A stretch of 64,000 nt of DNA from Eunapius fragilis (GCA_963681505.1 OY811977.1:5573223-5637222), one strand, 5' to 3'; shown: positions 10,572-21,270, counted from the first letter of the stretch. Notes: generated by a model from the letters alone, not told the origin. Program-made: numbers and translations.

Positions 10572-11871
10572 CTTCCTACGTTTAAGTTGCTTTCGTAATC
10601 CAGTTGACTTTTTTGTACATGATTTTGTTATCTGCTTGTATTGTTCCACAAATGCTCCAGCAATTGAAAACCCTCTGATTGTAACCCACAATTCGATGAT
10701 TTCTGTCAATAGTTGTTGTCCGACTATATCATCCAGTTCTACAGCAATCATAGACCAGTAGAATTGAATACTATCATTGTCATAGGCGGCCCCAGGGGGG
10801 GGCCCAGGGGGCCATGGCCCCCCATCCTCCCCTGGTTATGGCGCCCCCTCAACCCCTGTAAGTAATTTTTACTGTAGCGTTGCAATGTGATTACTACATG
10901 TAACTATGTGTAAAATAACTACAAACACTCATCTGAGCGTACAAATAGCGATTAACAAACGACTAAGATTGCAAAATTGATAATGCCCCTCCCCCTCTGG
11001 CGCCCTTCGTGACGTTGGCCCCTCCCCTTTTGGCGCCCTTCGTGGCGTTGGCTCCTCCCTTCCGTAACCGCTGGGGCCGCCTATGATTGTTGGCTATCTG
11101 AGCAATGGCATCTTGCTTATCTTTTTCAAAACCATCCAGTGTTGTCAGAAATTTCTTAACCAAACACTCTATTTCATAAAACATATTGTATGCCTCATCG
11201 TGTATATGGAACAAGCCTCCCCGGTCTATTGCTAAAAGCCATCTCTTAGTGTACTCCAGGTAAGTGCTTGTAACAGAGCCTTCACCCTTCTGAGATAAAC
11301 TTGATAAGCACACTATGAAATCCTGTCTATTCGGATCTGTACAAGTTGGTTTAGAATACTTTTGCAACAGTTTCCATGGGACATACCCAGCAGCATAGCG
11401 CAATGCATTCAGGTCATTCTCAGTGGGGTCAGCTACTACAATTTGCTGCTCATTCACTTCGTACATCGTCTTCACAAACATTCCAAACAATTTCTCATTT
11501 ACGTATTCGCATAGCAAAGGGTCTTCTAAATACTTGACATCTAAAGCACTGCTTTGAAAGTATTCTTTCCACAGCACACGAAGCTCAGATATCCTTGCTG
11601 AATGGAATTTGCTCCACAAATGCCTCTTCTTATTGTCGAAAGCCTTTTTACTCTTTGGGATCGCCGGATCGGGCACAAGTTTCTGATATGTACCTACTAT
11701 TTTATCGGCAAAGCTCTCAAACTTGTCCTGGCCATCATGGTGGCAATCGGCACTGGAGTCAAGTATGACTTTCGCTGCTTCTTTAGCCAGCTTCATTCTA
11801 GGAGTGTCTAACTGGCAGTCCTCGTCATCAAAAATGGCACAAATAGCGCTTCTAAGTATCGCAGCAGACAT
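10536..11871 (-). pseudogene. Second gene of the P-type transposon, unknown function, split by a MITE
   Basis: An open frame runs from ATG at 11871 down to the MITE at 11085 and resumes at 10775, ending at 10536. Taking out the MITE and one 5-bp target copy leaves 786+240 = 1026 nt, exactly 342 codons including the stop, with no internal stop. The protein looks soluble and helical. Notable segments are LRYAAGYVPWKLLQKY, a Trp/Asp-rich stretch ending IDRGGLFHI, and FYWSM across the insertion. Further on are IIELWVTIRGFS and a basic tail KKSTGLRKQLKRRK that could be a nuclear signal. I recall similar hypothetical proteins in sponge and coral genomes but know no function. As it stands, translation runs into the MITE and adds about 39 foreign residues. 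Confidence 0.8.
10781..11085. mobile_element. 305-bp MITE inserted in the second P-transposon gene
   Basis: The ends are perfect 15-bp inverted repeats CATAGGCGGCCCCAG, flanked by ATTGT on both sides (10776-10780 and 11086-11090). The interior has G/C-rich arms (GGCGCCC repeats) around an AT-rich centre. It is non-coding and its transposase family is not evident; a 5-bp duplication does not settle it. Confidence 0.9.
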
Positions 11872-11980
11872 AGCTAGGAAGATCGAACACAATCATGCAA
11901 TTTACGGTATCGCGAAATGCGGATGAATCCCGTAATCTTTACCATTTCCAATCCTTTTATTCTATTATCTATGGTCCTAT

Positions 11981-12723
11981 GCTGCGAACTGCTGACAAAA
12001 GTCATCTGAGATGTTCCCTAGGTTGATGATGTCAGTGAGAGCTTAATCTCACCTGGCTCATTGTGCTTCGTAGATACTTTTAATCCTACGGAGCGCGCTA
12101 AATGCATGCTCGGAAGTTGCATTTGTAAGCAAGCATCACTAGTATTAGCTTCATTACTGTACGCTTAGGGTTGGCACAGCAGGAAATTCATACAATGGTT
12201 AAAGTACGACTATGAATTTATGTAATTTTGTAATGTCGTACGTTCAAATAGTTATAGACGATCGATAATTGTGCATTCAATGGTAAGTATACTACTATGA
12301 ATTATAGCATCAGACACGCCCACATATTAGACACGCCCATTTTGGGACCGAAAGTTGGTGCGGCCAAAGCCGCACCAACCGCACCGTGTGCGCCGGGCGT
12401 GGTTGCAAGACGGGAAGCCAGAAGATAAAAAGACTCCATTGCTTCTGTCCCCCAAGCACCATATGCCTCAACCACCATGGGGACGCAAACCCACCCTAGT
12501 TCCATCATTTTCTTCATGCTTCCTTTCCTCGGTAACTCTGGCAGCCTGACCTGCTCCGAATCCCGCTTCAAGTAAAATATTGGTTAAGCGGTGACGTCAC
12601 AGACAAGTCAAAGGCTGCTATGTAACTTTTAATAATTTTATTACGTTATTGATCATGAATATTAATGAGCCGCCCCATTTATGTTATCCTTCCGGCGGCC
12701 CTGCGATAACACAGCTAGAGAGT
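11981..12723. other. No gene recognised
   Basis: Contains a repeat-like patch at 12305-12410 (ACACGCCCA twice; GGTGCGGCC and GCCGCACC as an inverted pair) related to 6890-6960. No domain or RNA gene seen. Confidence 0.4.
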
Positions 12724-13016
12724 CCAGGGGCGGATACAGGAATTGTAAAAGGGGGGGGGTCCGACATGAATAACTAATAAGGGGGAGGGTGCGGGAGTGG
12801 GATGTGCCCCCTCCCGCGCGAAGCGCGGAAGCTTTTGGGGGTCCGTGACACAGACTGTCTGACGCCTGAAGCTGTTTGTGGCCATGTGCACCTGATATTA
12901 CGATTAAGGCACGCAATGAGGTTAACTGTACACGTCACGTGTTATAGGCGGAGGGGGGGGGGGGGGGGGGGGGGGGTCCGGACTCCCCGGACCCCCCCCC
13001 CTGCGTCCGCCCTTGG
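12724..13016. mobile_element. MITE of the CAGGGGCGGATACAGG family, copy 1
   Basis: The left end CCAGGGGCGGATACAGG matches the complement of the right end TGCGTCCGCCCTTGG in its outer part. AGAGT flanks both ends (12719-12723, 13017-13021). A run of about 26 G at 12951-12976 lies before a CCGGACTCCCCGG dyad and a C run. Confidence 0.7.
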
Positions 13017-13169
13017 AGAGTATATGTATACAAACTGGTTTATCCGTTTGGCGCTTCGCCCGGCCATCATGCCCTCGTGCATATACAGCTAGCATACACT
13101 GCGATATCAAACTACCTGTGTTTGGCTACGTGAAGCCTCTATAAACCGGCTGTAGGGCTACTTCCAACA

Positions 13170-13292
13170 TCCGGACCAAACTTTTCAGCCCGGACCATAA
13201 TTTCTGGTAAGTTTGGTCCGGGCGGACCAAAATTTTCAGCGATTATTTTGGTCCCGGACCAAATTTACCGCGGACCAATTTTCCAGTGACAG
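13170..13292. repeat. Clustered GGTCCG/CGGACC palindromic motifs, copy 2
   Basis: Alternating TTGGTCCG and CGGACCAA dyads match the cluster at 5414-5541 in inverted orientation, including GGTCCGGGCGGACC and GGTCCCGGACC. Confidence 0.6.
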
Positions 13293-13371
13293 TTCTCTCC
13301 ACCCACTAGTGGACATCTGAATGTATACTGAAGCAGCCCACACATAAAGGACAATCCAACCACAGATTACA

Positions 13372-13510
13372 AAAATAATATGTTGGCCTTGCATTAGTAA
13401 CATGATAGGTTGTTCGCAAAGTGCAGCATAAAGTACGAGGAGAGATGATCTCTAGCTAGAACCATAATCACGGATGCATGGTCTCCTATATAATGAGCAC
13501 CCGCTCCGGC
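13372..13510. repeat. Outer left-arm piece of the 13.4-16.7 kb fold-back repeat
   Basis: This stretch is the diverged reverse complement of about 16600-16745; shared text includes GAGATGATCTCTAG and ACCATAATCACGGAT. It places the outer arm of a larger palindrome that was later split by the DNA at 13511-14784. Confidence 0.7.
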
Positions 13511-14040
13511 CATATCCAGCGGACCCGGTGTAACAGGATAGACCTAGTACAAGCTGTCCGGGCCAGTGGCGGCGGAGTCCATAGGGCAGGTGGGGCATGT
13601 ATAGCCCTACCATCCTATTTATGCACCATTTAGCCCTACCAAAGTTTTTACCCATCCGCCACCGTTGGGCCTGTTCTCCCCCCCCCCCCCCCCCCCATAC
13701 ACACACACACACACTGAAGTCTGTTCATTGCTCCGCCTTTGCACGCTGATAGTGTCTGACAAAATCACCGAATGCAAGGTCTTTATACACGTAAGTGTAT
13801 CTGTTGTTTTGACCCCATATTGCCTAGCTAGCATGAACGTACGCAAGTAGTTTCAGATACATGTATATGTTTACTGTTACACATCTGATACTACTACAGA
13901 GAAACTAGCTCACCTGTGAAATGCAGCCATATATAGCATACATGTATCTCGCTCTAACGTCAATTATCATGCACATTCCTGCGCTGCGTGTGCAATATCA
14001 CACCTCTACACATCAGAACAGGAAAACCATGTAAACAGTA

Positions 14041-14721
14041 AACCAGAAATTTGGCTTGCAATTGGTGAACTTGAGCTTGACCAGGAGTTGCTAAGGACAA
14101 TTATGTCTGATGAGGATGGCTGGATGATAATGTGATCAACGCAACTCAGAGTCTACTAAAGGATCAGTACACTGTATGGTACAGCCGAATTAAAGAAAGG
14201 TTACAGTATGGTGTCATGAGGAGCGAGTTTATTCAAATAGTGCATGCACAATGGGGAAAACCATTGGTTGACACTCTCTACAGCCTCTACACATCACTGT
14301 CCACTTCAATCATGAAGCAAATTTGTTCTTTGCTGTACACAATGGACAGTATAGCATAGATGTGAGATTTATTGATGCTGATGAACAGGCAAATACCTCT
14401 GACTGTGGCCTTTATGCAATAGCGTATGCTATGAGCCTATTTTGTGGTCAGGATCCCTGTTCTGTACAATACTGAAAGGTTAAGAATAAACACCTAGTGA
14501 CTTGTTTTGAAAGAGGCCGTATTACTACCTTCCCCTGTATCTCCAAACAGTCAATAAACTCAGTCATTTCAAAGGAGACAATTTCAGTGTTTTGTTGCTG
14601 TCAAATGCCAGAAGAGGGGAAAATGACTGAATCTACAAAATGCAAGAAGTGGTTTCACAGGCAGTGTGCAGGATTGCTCCCTAGGAAGGTATGGAAGTCC
14701 AAAGGATGCATATGGTATTGA
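14041..14721 (+). pseudogene. Ulp1-like cysteine peptidase with PHD finger, fragmentary
   Basis: Three frames read in turn as INATQSLLKDQY, then EFIQIVHAQWGKP and DTLYSLYTSLSTSIMKQICS. These are followed from 14349 by IDVRFIDADEQ, SDCGLYAIAYAMSL (the Cys of a C48/Ulp1-type site, in DCG) and a PHD-like CCCQMPEEGKM with KKWFHRQC. The order matches Ulp1-PHD proteins that I recall as multicopy, transposon-associated genes in cnidarians and sponges. There are stops or shifts near 14128, 14265-14275, 14345 and 14473, and the segment that should carry the catalytic His is shortened. It is inactive. Family recognition is from motif memory. Confidence 0.7.
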
Positions 14722-15334
14722 GGTAGATGCAAGTGACTTTCACAGAATAACATGTGTGGTCTAAATGCTTTGCATGACTAACATTGGATACCATTGATTG
14801 TGCACACCACTACATCAACAGCACAAGACACAACGCACAGACAGACACAGCAACTGCCCAAATACATAACACACCCATGGTTGTGAAATAACTCCTGCAG
14901 AAAAAACCAATAGGGAAAAGAATCTTGCAGGGGAGAAAAACAACCAATAACATAGCCAGCAGATCATGCACAGCAATAACAGTCTGTAGCTATCACTCCA
15001 CATCAGGATGAGTTTCTTGACTGAGTTGAGATTATTTGATTATCTGTTATGAAATAACTTGCGCAACACTGGCAACTCACAACACACAACAACAAAAACA
15101 ACCAGTGGCGTGCACTTTTTCTGTAAACTGGTCTTTACCTCCAGTACCACCCTTTGAAACCATCCACCACGTGAAACCCTGCCACACCCCCTCATCTAGC
15201 TCCTCGCTAGCAAATTTTCTATCTAAATCATGTAATTAAAACGATAAGAAATGCTAAGTTAGAGAAATTATTTTAATGTAAAAGTAGGTCTGGGTATGAG
15301 ACTAACCGGGCCATGCAGTATTACATTGATGGTC

Positions 15335-15510
15335 AAATCGCATCGATCGATGGTCCAATTGCATCGATCGATGGTCCAATCGCATCGATCGATGGTCCAG
15401 TTGCATCAATCGATGGTCCAGTCGCATCGATCGATGGTCCAGTCGCATCGATCGATGGTCCAGTCGCATCGATCGATGGTCCAATCGCATCGATCGATGG
15501 TTCAAAAGCA
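15335..15510. repeat. 21-bp tandem array, left arm, about 8 units
   Basis: Each unit contains the perfect 12-bp palindrome CATCGATCGATG followed by GTCCA and a variable (A/G)T(C/T)G. Units differ by only one or two bases. Confidence 0.9.
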
Positions 15511-15777
15511 TTGATTGATAAGTGTTGACCATCGATGTCGAGTGAACAGCACGATTGTCGAAAGTGGTCGATGCGATAGAAATTTATGTCCCTACGAATG
15601 AAGGAAATGGTCGATGCGAGTAAAAGGCAAGTCACAGCGATCGTGAGAAGCAGTCGATCGAGTGAAAAACGAGAGACTGCGATTGTCAAAAGCAATCCAT
15701 GATGCAGTTGCAACCATACGAATGACATTGCGGAACAATGCGAATAAATTTGATGAATTTTGGCGCATTTGGCGCTC

Positions 15778-15985
15778 CATAGATCGATGCGATTGGAACA
15801 TCGATCGATGCGATTGGAACATCGATCGATGCGATTGGAACATCGATCGATGCGATTGGAACATCGATCGATGCGATTGGACCATCGATCGATGCGATTG
15901 GACCATCGATCGATGCGATTGGATCATCGATCGATGCTATCAAACTATCGATCGATGCGAATATGCGATTGGACCGTCGATGTAA
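15778..15985. repeat. 21-bp tandem array, right arm, about 9 units
   Basis: Inverse of the left-arm array: CATCGATCGATG followed by CGATTGGAA or CGATTGGAC. It ends in a degenerate unit and then GTCGATGTAATTCTGCATGG. Confidence 0.9.
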
Positions 15986-16395
15986 TTCTGCATGGCCCGG
16001 TTAGTGTCGTACCCAGACCTACTTTTACATTAAAATGCTATCTCTAACTTAGCAGAGATACCATTTCTTGTTGTTTGAATTACATGAATTGGACGCTCCC
16101 GCCTGTAGCAAGGGCTAGATGAGGGGGTGTGGCAGGGTGCTACGTGGGGGATGGTTTAAACGGGTGGTACTGGAGATCTATAGTACACGCCACTGGTTGT
16201 TGTGTTGTTGTGTTGTTGTACTGTGTTGTGAGTTGCCAGTGTTGTTTTTCACCCCTGCAAGATGTTATTCCCTATGGGTTTTTCTGCAGGAGTTTTTCAG
16301 TGTGTTATGTATTTGGCCAGTTGCTGTGTCTGTCTGTGCGCTGTGTGTGTGCTGTTGTAGTGGCGTGCACAATTGATGGTAACCAATGTTAGAAA

Positions 16396-17395
16396 ATGGT
16401 CATCTTGCATGGTGGTATGGGCGGGAGCCTTGCAAACCTTTACAACCCCTGCGGATTATGCCTGTTTAGCATAGTTATGCGTGATCTTGTGTGCACATTG
16501 TTTCTACCGTACTTTACAATGATAAAAATGTATATTAAACAATAAAGGCTAAGGTTTCTAAAATGTGCGTGCATCTCAATTGGAGCTCGGCGTATAGACG
16601 TTGACATGTATTTATCGCTGGCGCGGGTGGTCATTATATAGGAGACCATCTATCCGTGATTATGGTTTTATCTAGAGATCATCTCTCCTCATACTTGATG
16701 CTGCATTTATTGATAACCTACAATGCTAGCAAACACAAGGCCATTATTATGTGTAAACTGTGGCTTGATTGTTTTTATGTGCTTCAACGGCTTCTGTATA
16801 CATGTTTGGTCTTTAATGGTGTGGGCAAGAGTATAAGTGCATGATTGATATTGTGAAGCTATATTGGTGCAGTATCTCAGAGTTGAAGCATGATTTTTAT
16901 TCGTTTCTTTTGCATAATGAAATGCGATGAAGTAAAATGGTATTGTTTTTCTTTATTGATAGGATGATGCACAGAATTTAAATCTAAGTGTTACACTATG
17001 CGAGTAATAATTTTTGTGTAGCTTAGTAATTCTTTAAAAACAATGATGAACGTGCTTTTGTATAAGGATTGTATCCATGTATAGCTTGTTTGCATTGACT
17101 CTTAAAAGTTATAATAGTCTATGTGACGAAATGCATCCATTATGACAATGTAATAGCTTAAGGGTTTTGCAAGGCGTGCATGAAACGTTTAATAAAATTA
17201 TTGATGCAAGATTCATGTGCAGCAAAGGAGGATACAAGGAATAACAGAATATGTACATTCATTATACATCACAGACCACAATTTTTTTCCGCAACCCTAT
17301 GAGGCTGAAACAATGTGCTAAAACAATGCTTACACTGTAATATAATAAAAAATAATGGCCATATGTAAAAATGATTTGTTGGTGCAAGAGAGTAA
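16396..17395. repeat. Flank of fold-back repeat, paralogous to 27405-27901 + 33101-33612
   Basis: AT-rich non-coding sequence found in three to four copies in this window, in inverted orientation around 33970-34190 and in the right palindrome arm. Near 16881 it contains the uninterrupted version of the site where the DIRS-like element sits in the other copy (CTCAG-AGTTGAAGCATG). I see no gene. Confidence 0.75.
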
Positions 17396-18206
17396 ATACA
17401 TATGGGACGGTGTCCAGCAAAATCACCCTTCTGGAGTTTTTATTTTATCACTATAAAAATTGTACGTTACAAAAAGCAACATATCTTCACAACGGTTTTG
17501 TATTTTCTTTTCGAATTTCGTACACTTGTTCACACATCAGTTCTCTCTGTGAAAACCGATTTTGGTGCTCTAGATATTTTCCATGCCATGGTTATAAAGG
17601 TCTCTAACCCAATGGGTTAAGATTCCACATTTCTCCAGATACGAGTGACGATAATATGTCAAATTTGGAGTGTACATAGAAGGGTCCTGTAGCTATTGAT
17701 TTCTGCAGATCGTTAAGTTTTTTCTTATCCGTTACGGAGATATGGATTTTCAAAGTAATTCGACATTTCGCGCCACTCACCCTATTCGAATATGCCATTA
17801 TGTAATGGTCACGCCCTTTAAATTTGAAGTTAGGTAATTAACTCCGCTATGATCGTTCTATACGTGGTATATTTAAGCGATCGTACCTCGTACGCTACGT
17901 TTCAACATAAAACAGTATCGTACGTTCACATGTATCGCTTATGATGGATGCTGTGAATGTTCATGGTAGTTTATATTGTGCACCCTTTTTCTATATCTGC
18001 TCAGTTTATGGCATGTACATGTAAGCATGCATGTACCATGCCTTGTAATCATGGGGCCACCTTCTTCACCCTCTACACCCTCTACACTAGTCTGGGGACC
18101 AGATGACTTGCTTGCGACAGTCAGTTATCTGGTACACAAACTGCAGTACCTTTAGTATGGCATATCTCTCTAGACCATTCATATTCACTGCCTTTCTTTC
18201 TATCTG
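17396..18206. repeat. Paralogue of 43283-44420, without the hAT MITE
   Basis: From GGGACGGTGTCCAGC onward this matches 43284-44400 closely. The 326-bp MITE of that copy is absent here, leaving a single ATCGTTCT at 17852-17859. A 72-codon open frame is shared but probably not coding. Confidence 0.8.
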
Positions 18207-20694
18207 ACCTCCTCCTCCTTCTCCTCCTCTCCCTCCACCTCTTCATATCTTCCTTCATCCACCCATCCTCCTCCTCCCCTCCTCTTCCCTCCTACTCCTC
18301 TCCTCCTCCCTCCTCCTCCTCCCTCCTCCTCCTCCTCCCCTCCTCTTCCTCCTTTTACTCCCTCTCATTTTCCCTCCTACCTTCCTTTCCCGTTGCATCC
18401 ACCCCCACCCTCTCCTTCTCCTCTTCTCCCTCCTCCTCTTCCTATCTTCCTTCATCCACCCATCCTCCTCCTCCCTCCTCCACCTCCCCTCCTCCTCCTC
18501 CTCCCCTCCTCCTCCTCCTCCCCTCCTCCTCCTCCTCCTCCCCTCCTCCTCCTCCTCCCCTCCTCCTCCTCCTCCCTCCTCCTCCTCCCCTATTCCTCCT
18601 CCTCCCCTCCTCCTCCTCCCCTCCTCCTCCTCCCCTCCTCCTCCTCCCCTCCTCCTCCTCCCCTCCTCCTCCTCCTCTCCTCCTCCTCCCCTCCCCTCCT
18701 CCTCCTCTTACTCCCTCTCATTTTTCCTCCTACCTTCCTTCCTATTACACCTACCCCTCCCCCTCCTCCTTTCTTTTGATTGCATCCACACCTCCCCCTC
18801 CTCCTCCTCCTCCTCATGCTCCTACTTCTACCTTCCCACCAGTTGCATCCTCCCCCTCCTCTTCTTTCCATTCTACCCGTTGCATCCACCCCCACCTTCT
18901 CCTCCCCCTCCACTACCTCCTTCTCGACCTCTCCCACCTCCTCCTCCTATCTTCCTTCATCCACCCATCCTTCTCCTCCCCTCCTCCTCCTCCCTCCTCC
19001 TCCTCCTCCCCTCCTCCCTCTCCTCCTCCTTCCATTCTTCCCGTTGCATCCACACCCCACCTTCTCCTCCCCCTCCTCTACCTCCTGCTCCTTCTCTCCC
19101 TCTTCCTATCTTCCTTCATCCACCCATCCTCCTCCTCCCCTCCTCCTCCCCTCCCCCTCCTCCTCCTCTTACTCCCTCTCATTTTCCCTCCTACCTTCCT
19201 TTCTATTACACCTACCCCTCACCCTCCTCCTTTCTTTTCATTGCATCCACACCTCCCCCTCCTCCTCCTCATCCTCCTACTTCTACCTTTCTACCCGTTG
19301 CATCCTCCCCTCCTCCCCCTCCATCCACCCATCCTCCGCCTCTCCTCCCCCTCCTTCTATTTTCCTTCATCCACCCATCCTCCTTCCCATTCTCCCCTCC
19401 TCCTCCCTTCCTCCTCCTAGGACTCCTCCCCCTCCTCCTCCTCTTACTCCCTCTCATTTTCCCTCCTACCTTCCTTCCTATTACACCTACCCCTCTCCTC
19501 CTTTCGTTTCATTGCATCCACACCTCCCCCTCCTCTTCCTCCTCATCCTCCTCATCCTCCAACTTCTATCTTCCTACCCTTTGCATCCTCCCCTCCTCCC
19601 CTCCCCCTCCTCCTTCCATTCTTCCCATTGCATCCACCCCCACCATCTCCTCCCCCTCCTCTCCCTCCTCTTCCTATCTTCCTTCATCCACCCATCCTCC
19701 TCCTCCTCTCCTCCTCCCCTCCCCTCCTCCTCCTATCTTCCTTCATCCACCCATCCTCCTCCCCTCCTCCTCCCCTCTTCCTCTCTTCCTCCTCTCCTCC
19801 CCCTCCTCCTCCTCTTACTCCCTCTCATTTTACCTCCTACCTCCTTCTCCTCCTCCTATCTTCCTTTATCTACACACCCTCCTCCTCCCTCCCCTCCTCC
19901 TCTCGTACTCCCTGTCATTTTCCCTCCTACCTTCCTTTCTATTACACCTACCCCTCCCCCTCCTCCTTTCTTTTGATTTCATCTACACCTCCCCTCCTCC
20001 TCCTCCTTATCCTCCTATGTCTACCTTCCTACCTGTTGCATCCTCTCCTCCTCCTTCCATTCTTCCCGTTGCATCCACCCCCACCTTCTCCTCCTCTTCC
20101 TCTACCTCCTTTTCCTCCTCTCCCTCCTCTTCCTATCTTCCTGCATCCACCCATCCTCCTCCCCTCCTCCTCCCCTCCTCCTCCCCTCCTCCTCCCCTCC
20201 TCCTCCCCTCCTCCTCCCCTCCTCCTCCCCTCCTCCTCCCCTCCTCCTCCCCTCCTCCTCCCCTCCTCCTCCCCTCCTCCTCCCCTCCTCCTCCCCTCCT
20301 CCTCCCCTCCTCCTCCCCTCCTCCTCCCTCCTCCGCCCCTCCTCCTCCTCCTCTCCCCCTCCTCCCCCCTCCTCCTCCTCTTACTCCCTCTCATTTTCCC
20401 TCCTACCTTCCTTCCTATTACACCTACCCTCCCCCTCTCCTTGCACCCACACCTCCCCCTCCTCCTCTTCATCCTCCTACTTCTAGCTTCTTACCCGTTG
20501 CATCCTCCCCTCCTCCCCCTCTTCCTTCTTCCATTCTTCCAGTTGCACCCACCCCTCTCCCTCCTTTACCTCCTCGTGTTCCTCGTCCCCATCCTCTACC
20601 TCCCCACCCCCCCCCCCCACCTCTACCTCCTCCTCCCCCCCTTTCTCTACCTCCTCCTCCCCTCCTCTACCTCCTCCTCCCCTTCCACCTTCTT
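18207..20694. repeat. 2.5-kb polypyrimidine minisatellite with higher-order units
   Basis: The + strand is almost only C and T, dominated by CCTCCT and CCCCTCCTCCT. Interspersed anchors recur in the same order: ATTACACCTACCCC (near 18745, 19204, 19480, 19946, 20416), TTGCATCCACAC, CTTCTACCTTCC, and CTTCCTTCATCCACCCATCC. These define a higher-order unit of a few hundred bp. Very long Pro/Leu/Ser frames in all three phases are a by-product of base composition. Confidence 0.9.
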
Positions 20695-21070
20695 GGGTAG
20701 GGAGGGTATATAATATTAACCACTTTGTTTCAAAGGAAGTGTTCACCTCGATATATGTTTTCACCTAGGTAGTCAGCGGAATGTATTTTTTGGGATGTGC
20801 AAACTACATGCAACTAGAAAATGCTATTATAAGAGATTACAGTATATACAGAGCCTGTGCAAGAACTGAGCTCTAGAGCTCTACACAAGGGAATGTATGT
20901 TGGTATAAGCCTTTTATGAATATTATTATACCTTTATCAGTACAGATTGTGGGTGGCCAGTGGTTTACATAGACAAGCAAGCATGGTAGAATGGTACATG
21001 GTAGAATGGTACCTTGTACATGCTCTACATGGAAGTTAGAACAAGTAGTTTTGAACTACATGCGTGCATG
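20695..21070. repeat. Unique tail of the pyrimidine-tract repeat
   Basis: Matches 47551-47925 (and its mirror at 48430-48803) with small indels, up to the assembly gap. Non-coding. Confidence 0.8.
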
Positions 21071-21270
21071 NNNNNNNNNNNNNNNNNNNNNNNNNNNNNN
21101 NNNNNNNNNNNNNNNNNNNNNNNNNNNNNNNNNNNNNNNNNNNNNNNNNNNNNNNNNNNNNNNNNNNNNNNNNNNNNNNNNNNNNNNNNNNNNNNNNNNN
21201 NNNNNNNNNNNNNNNNNNNNNNNNNNNNNNNNNNNNNNNNNNNNNNNNNNNNNNNNNNNNNNNNNNNNNN
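21071..21270. other. Assembly gap (200 N)
   Basis: Exactly 200 N, so the length is probably a placeholder. The left flank is the end of the pyrimidine-tract repeat; the same repeat end flanks the other gap. Confidence 0.99.

Larger units (their letters stand above)
7179..11973. mobile_element. P-type DNA transposon carrying two convergent genes
   Basis: The left end (7179-7204) and the reverse complement of the right end (11940-11973) both read CATAGATwATAG then GATTGGAAAyGGTA. There are two mismatches in 26 and an extra 8 nt in the right end. Directly outside each end is GTCCTAT (7172-7178 and 11974-11980), a 7-bp duplication as known for the P superfamily. Inside are a spliced P/THAP9-like transposase on + (7735-10571) and a second gene on - (11871 to 10536). 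Their 3' ends overlap by 36 bp. The genes fill the element almost end to end, so the second gene is part of the transposon and not a flanking host gene. Confidence 0.85.
14785..16395. mobile_element. Fold-back element with 21-bp palindromic arrays
   Basis: The left half (14785-15530) and right half (15770-16395) are inverted copies. Both carry the same unique sequence (cACACAGACAGACACAGCAA and complement; the GGGCCATGCAG/ATTACAT junction) and then tandem 21-bp units. The centre (15530-15770) holds GTCGATGCGA motifs and TTGGCGCATTTGGCGCTCCA. Open frames across the arrays exist only because 21 is divisible by 3. Relatives lie at 26440-27400, 34190-35160 and 61168-62130. Confidence 0.75.

Noticed and set aside
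15335-15985. CRISPR-like array
   Set aside because: Units are contiguous 21-bp tandem repeats without unique spacers, in a eukaryotic setting.
15296-16047. Repeat proteins such as HRSMRLD or SIDGPIA (also 26867-27120, 34430-34612, 61713-61895)
   Set aside because: A 21-bp tandem unit stays open in several frames at once on both strands. This is a DNA-level repeat, not a protein gene.
17402-17620. 72-codon frame MGRCPAKSPFW... shared with 43284-43502
   Set aside because: Two overlapping frames are equally open and equally conserved, and the whole surrounding DNA is duplicated, so conservation is explained by repeat age.
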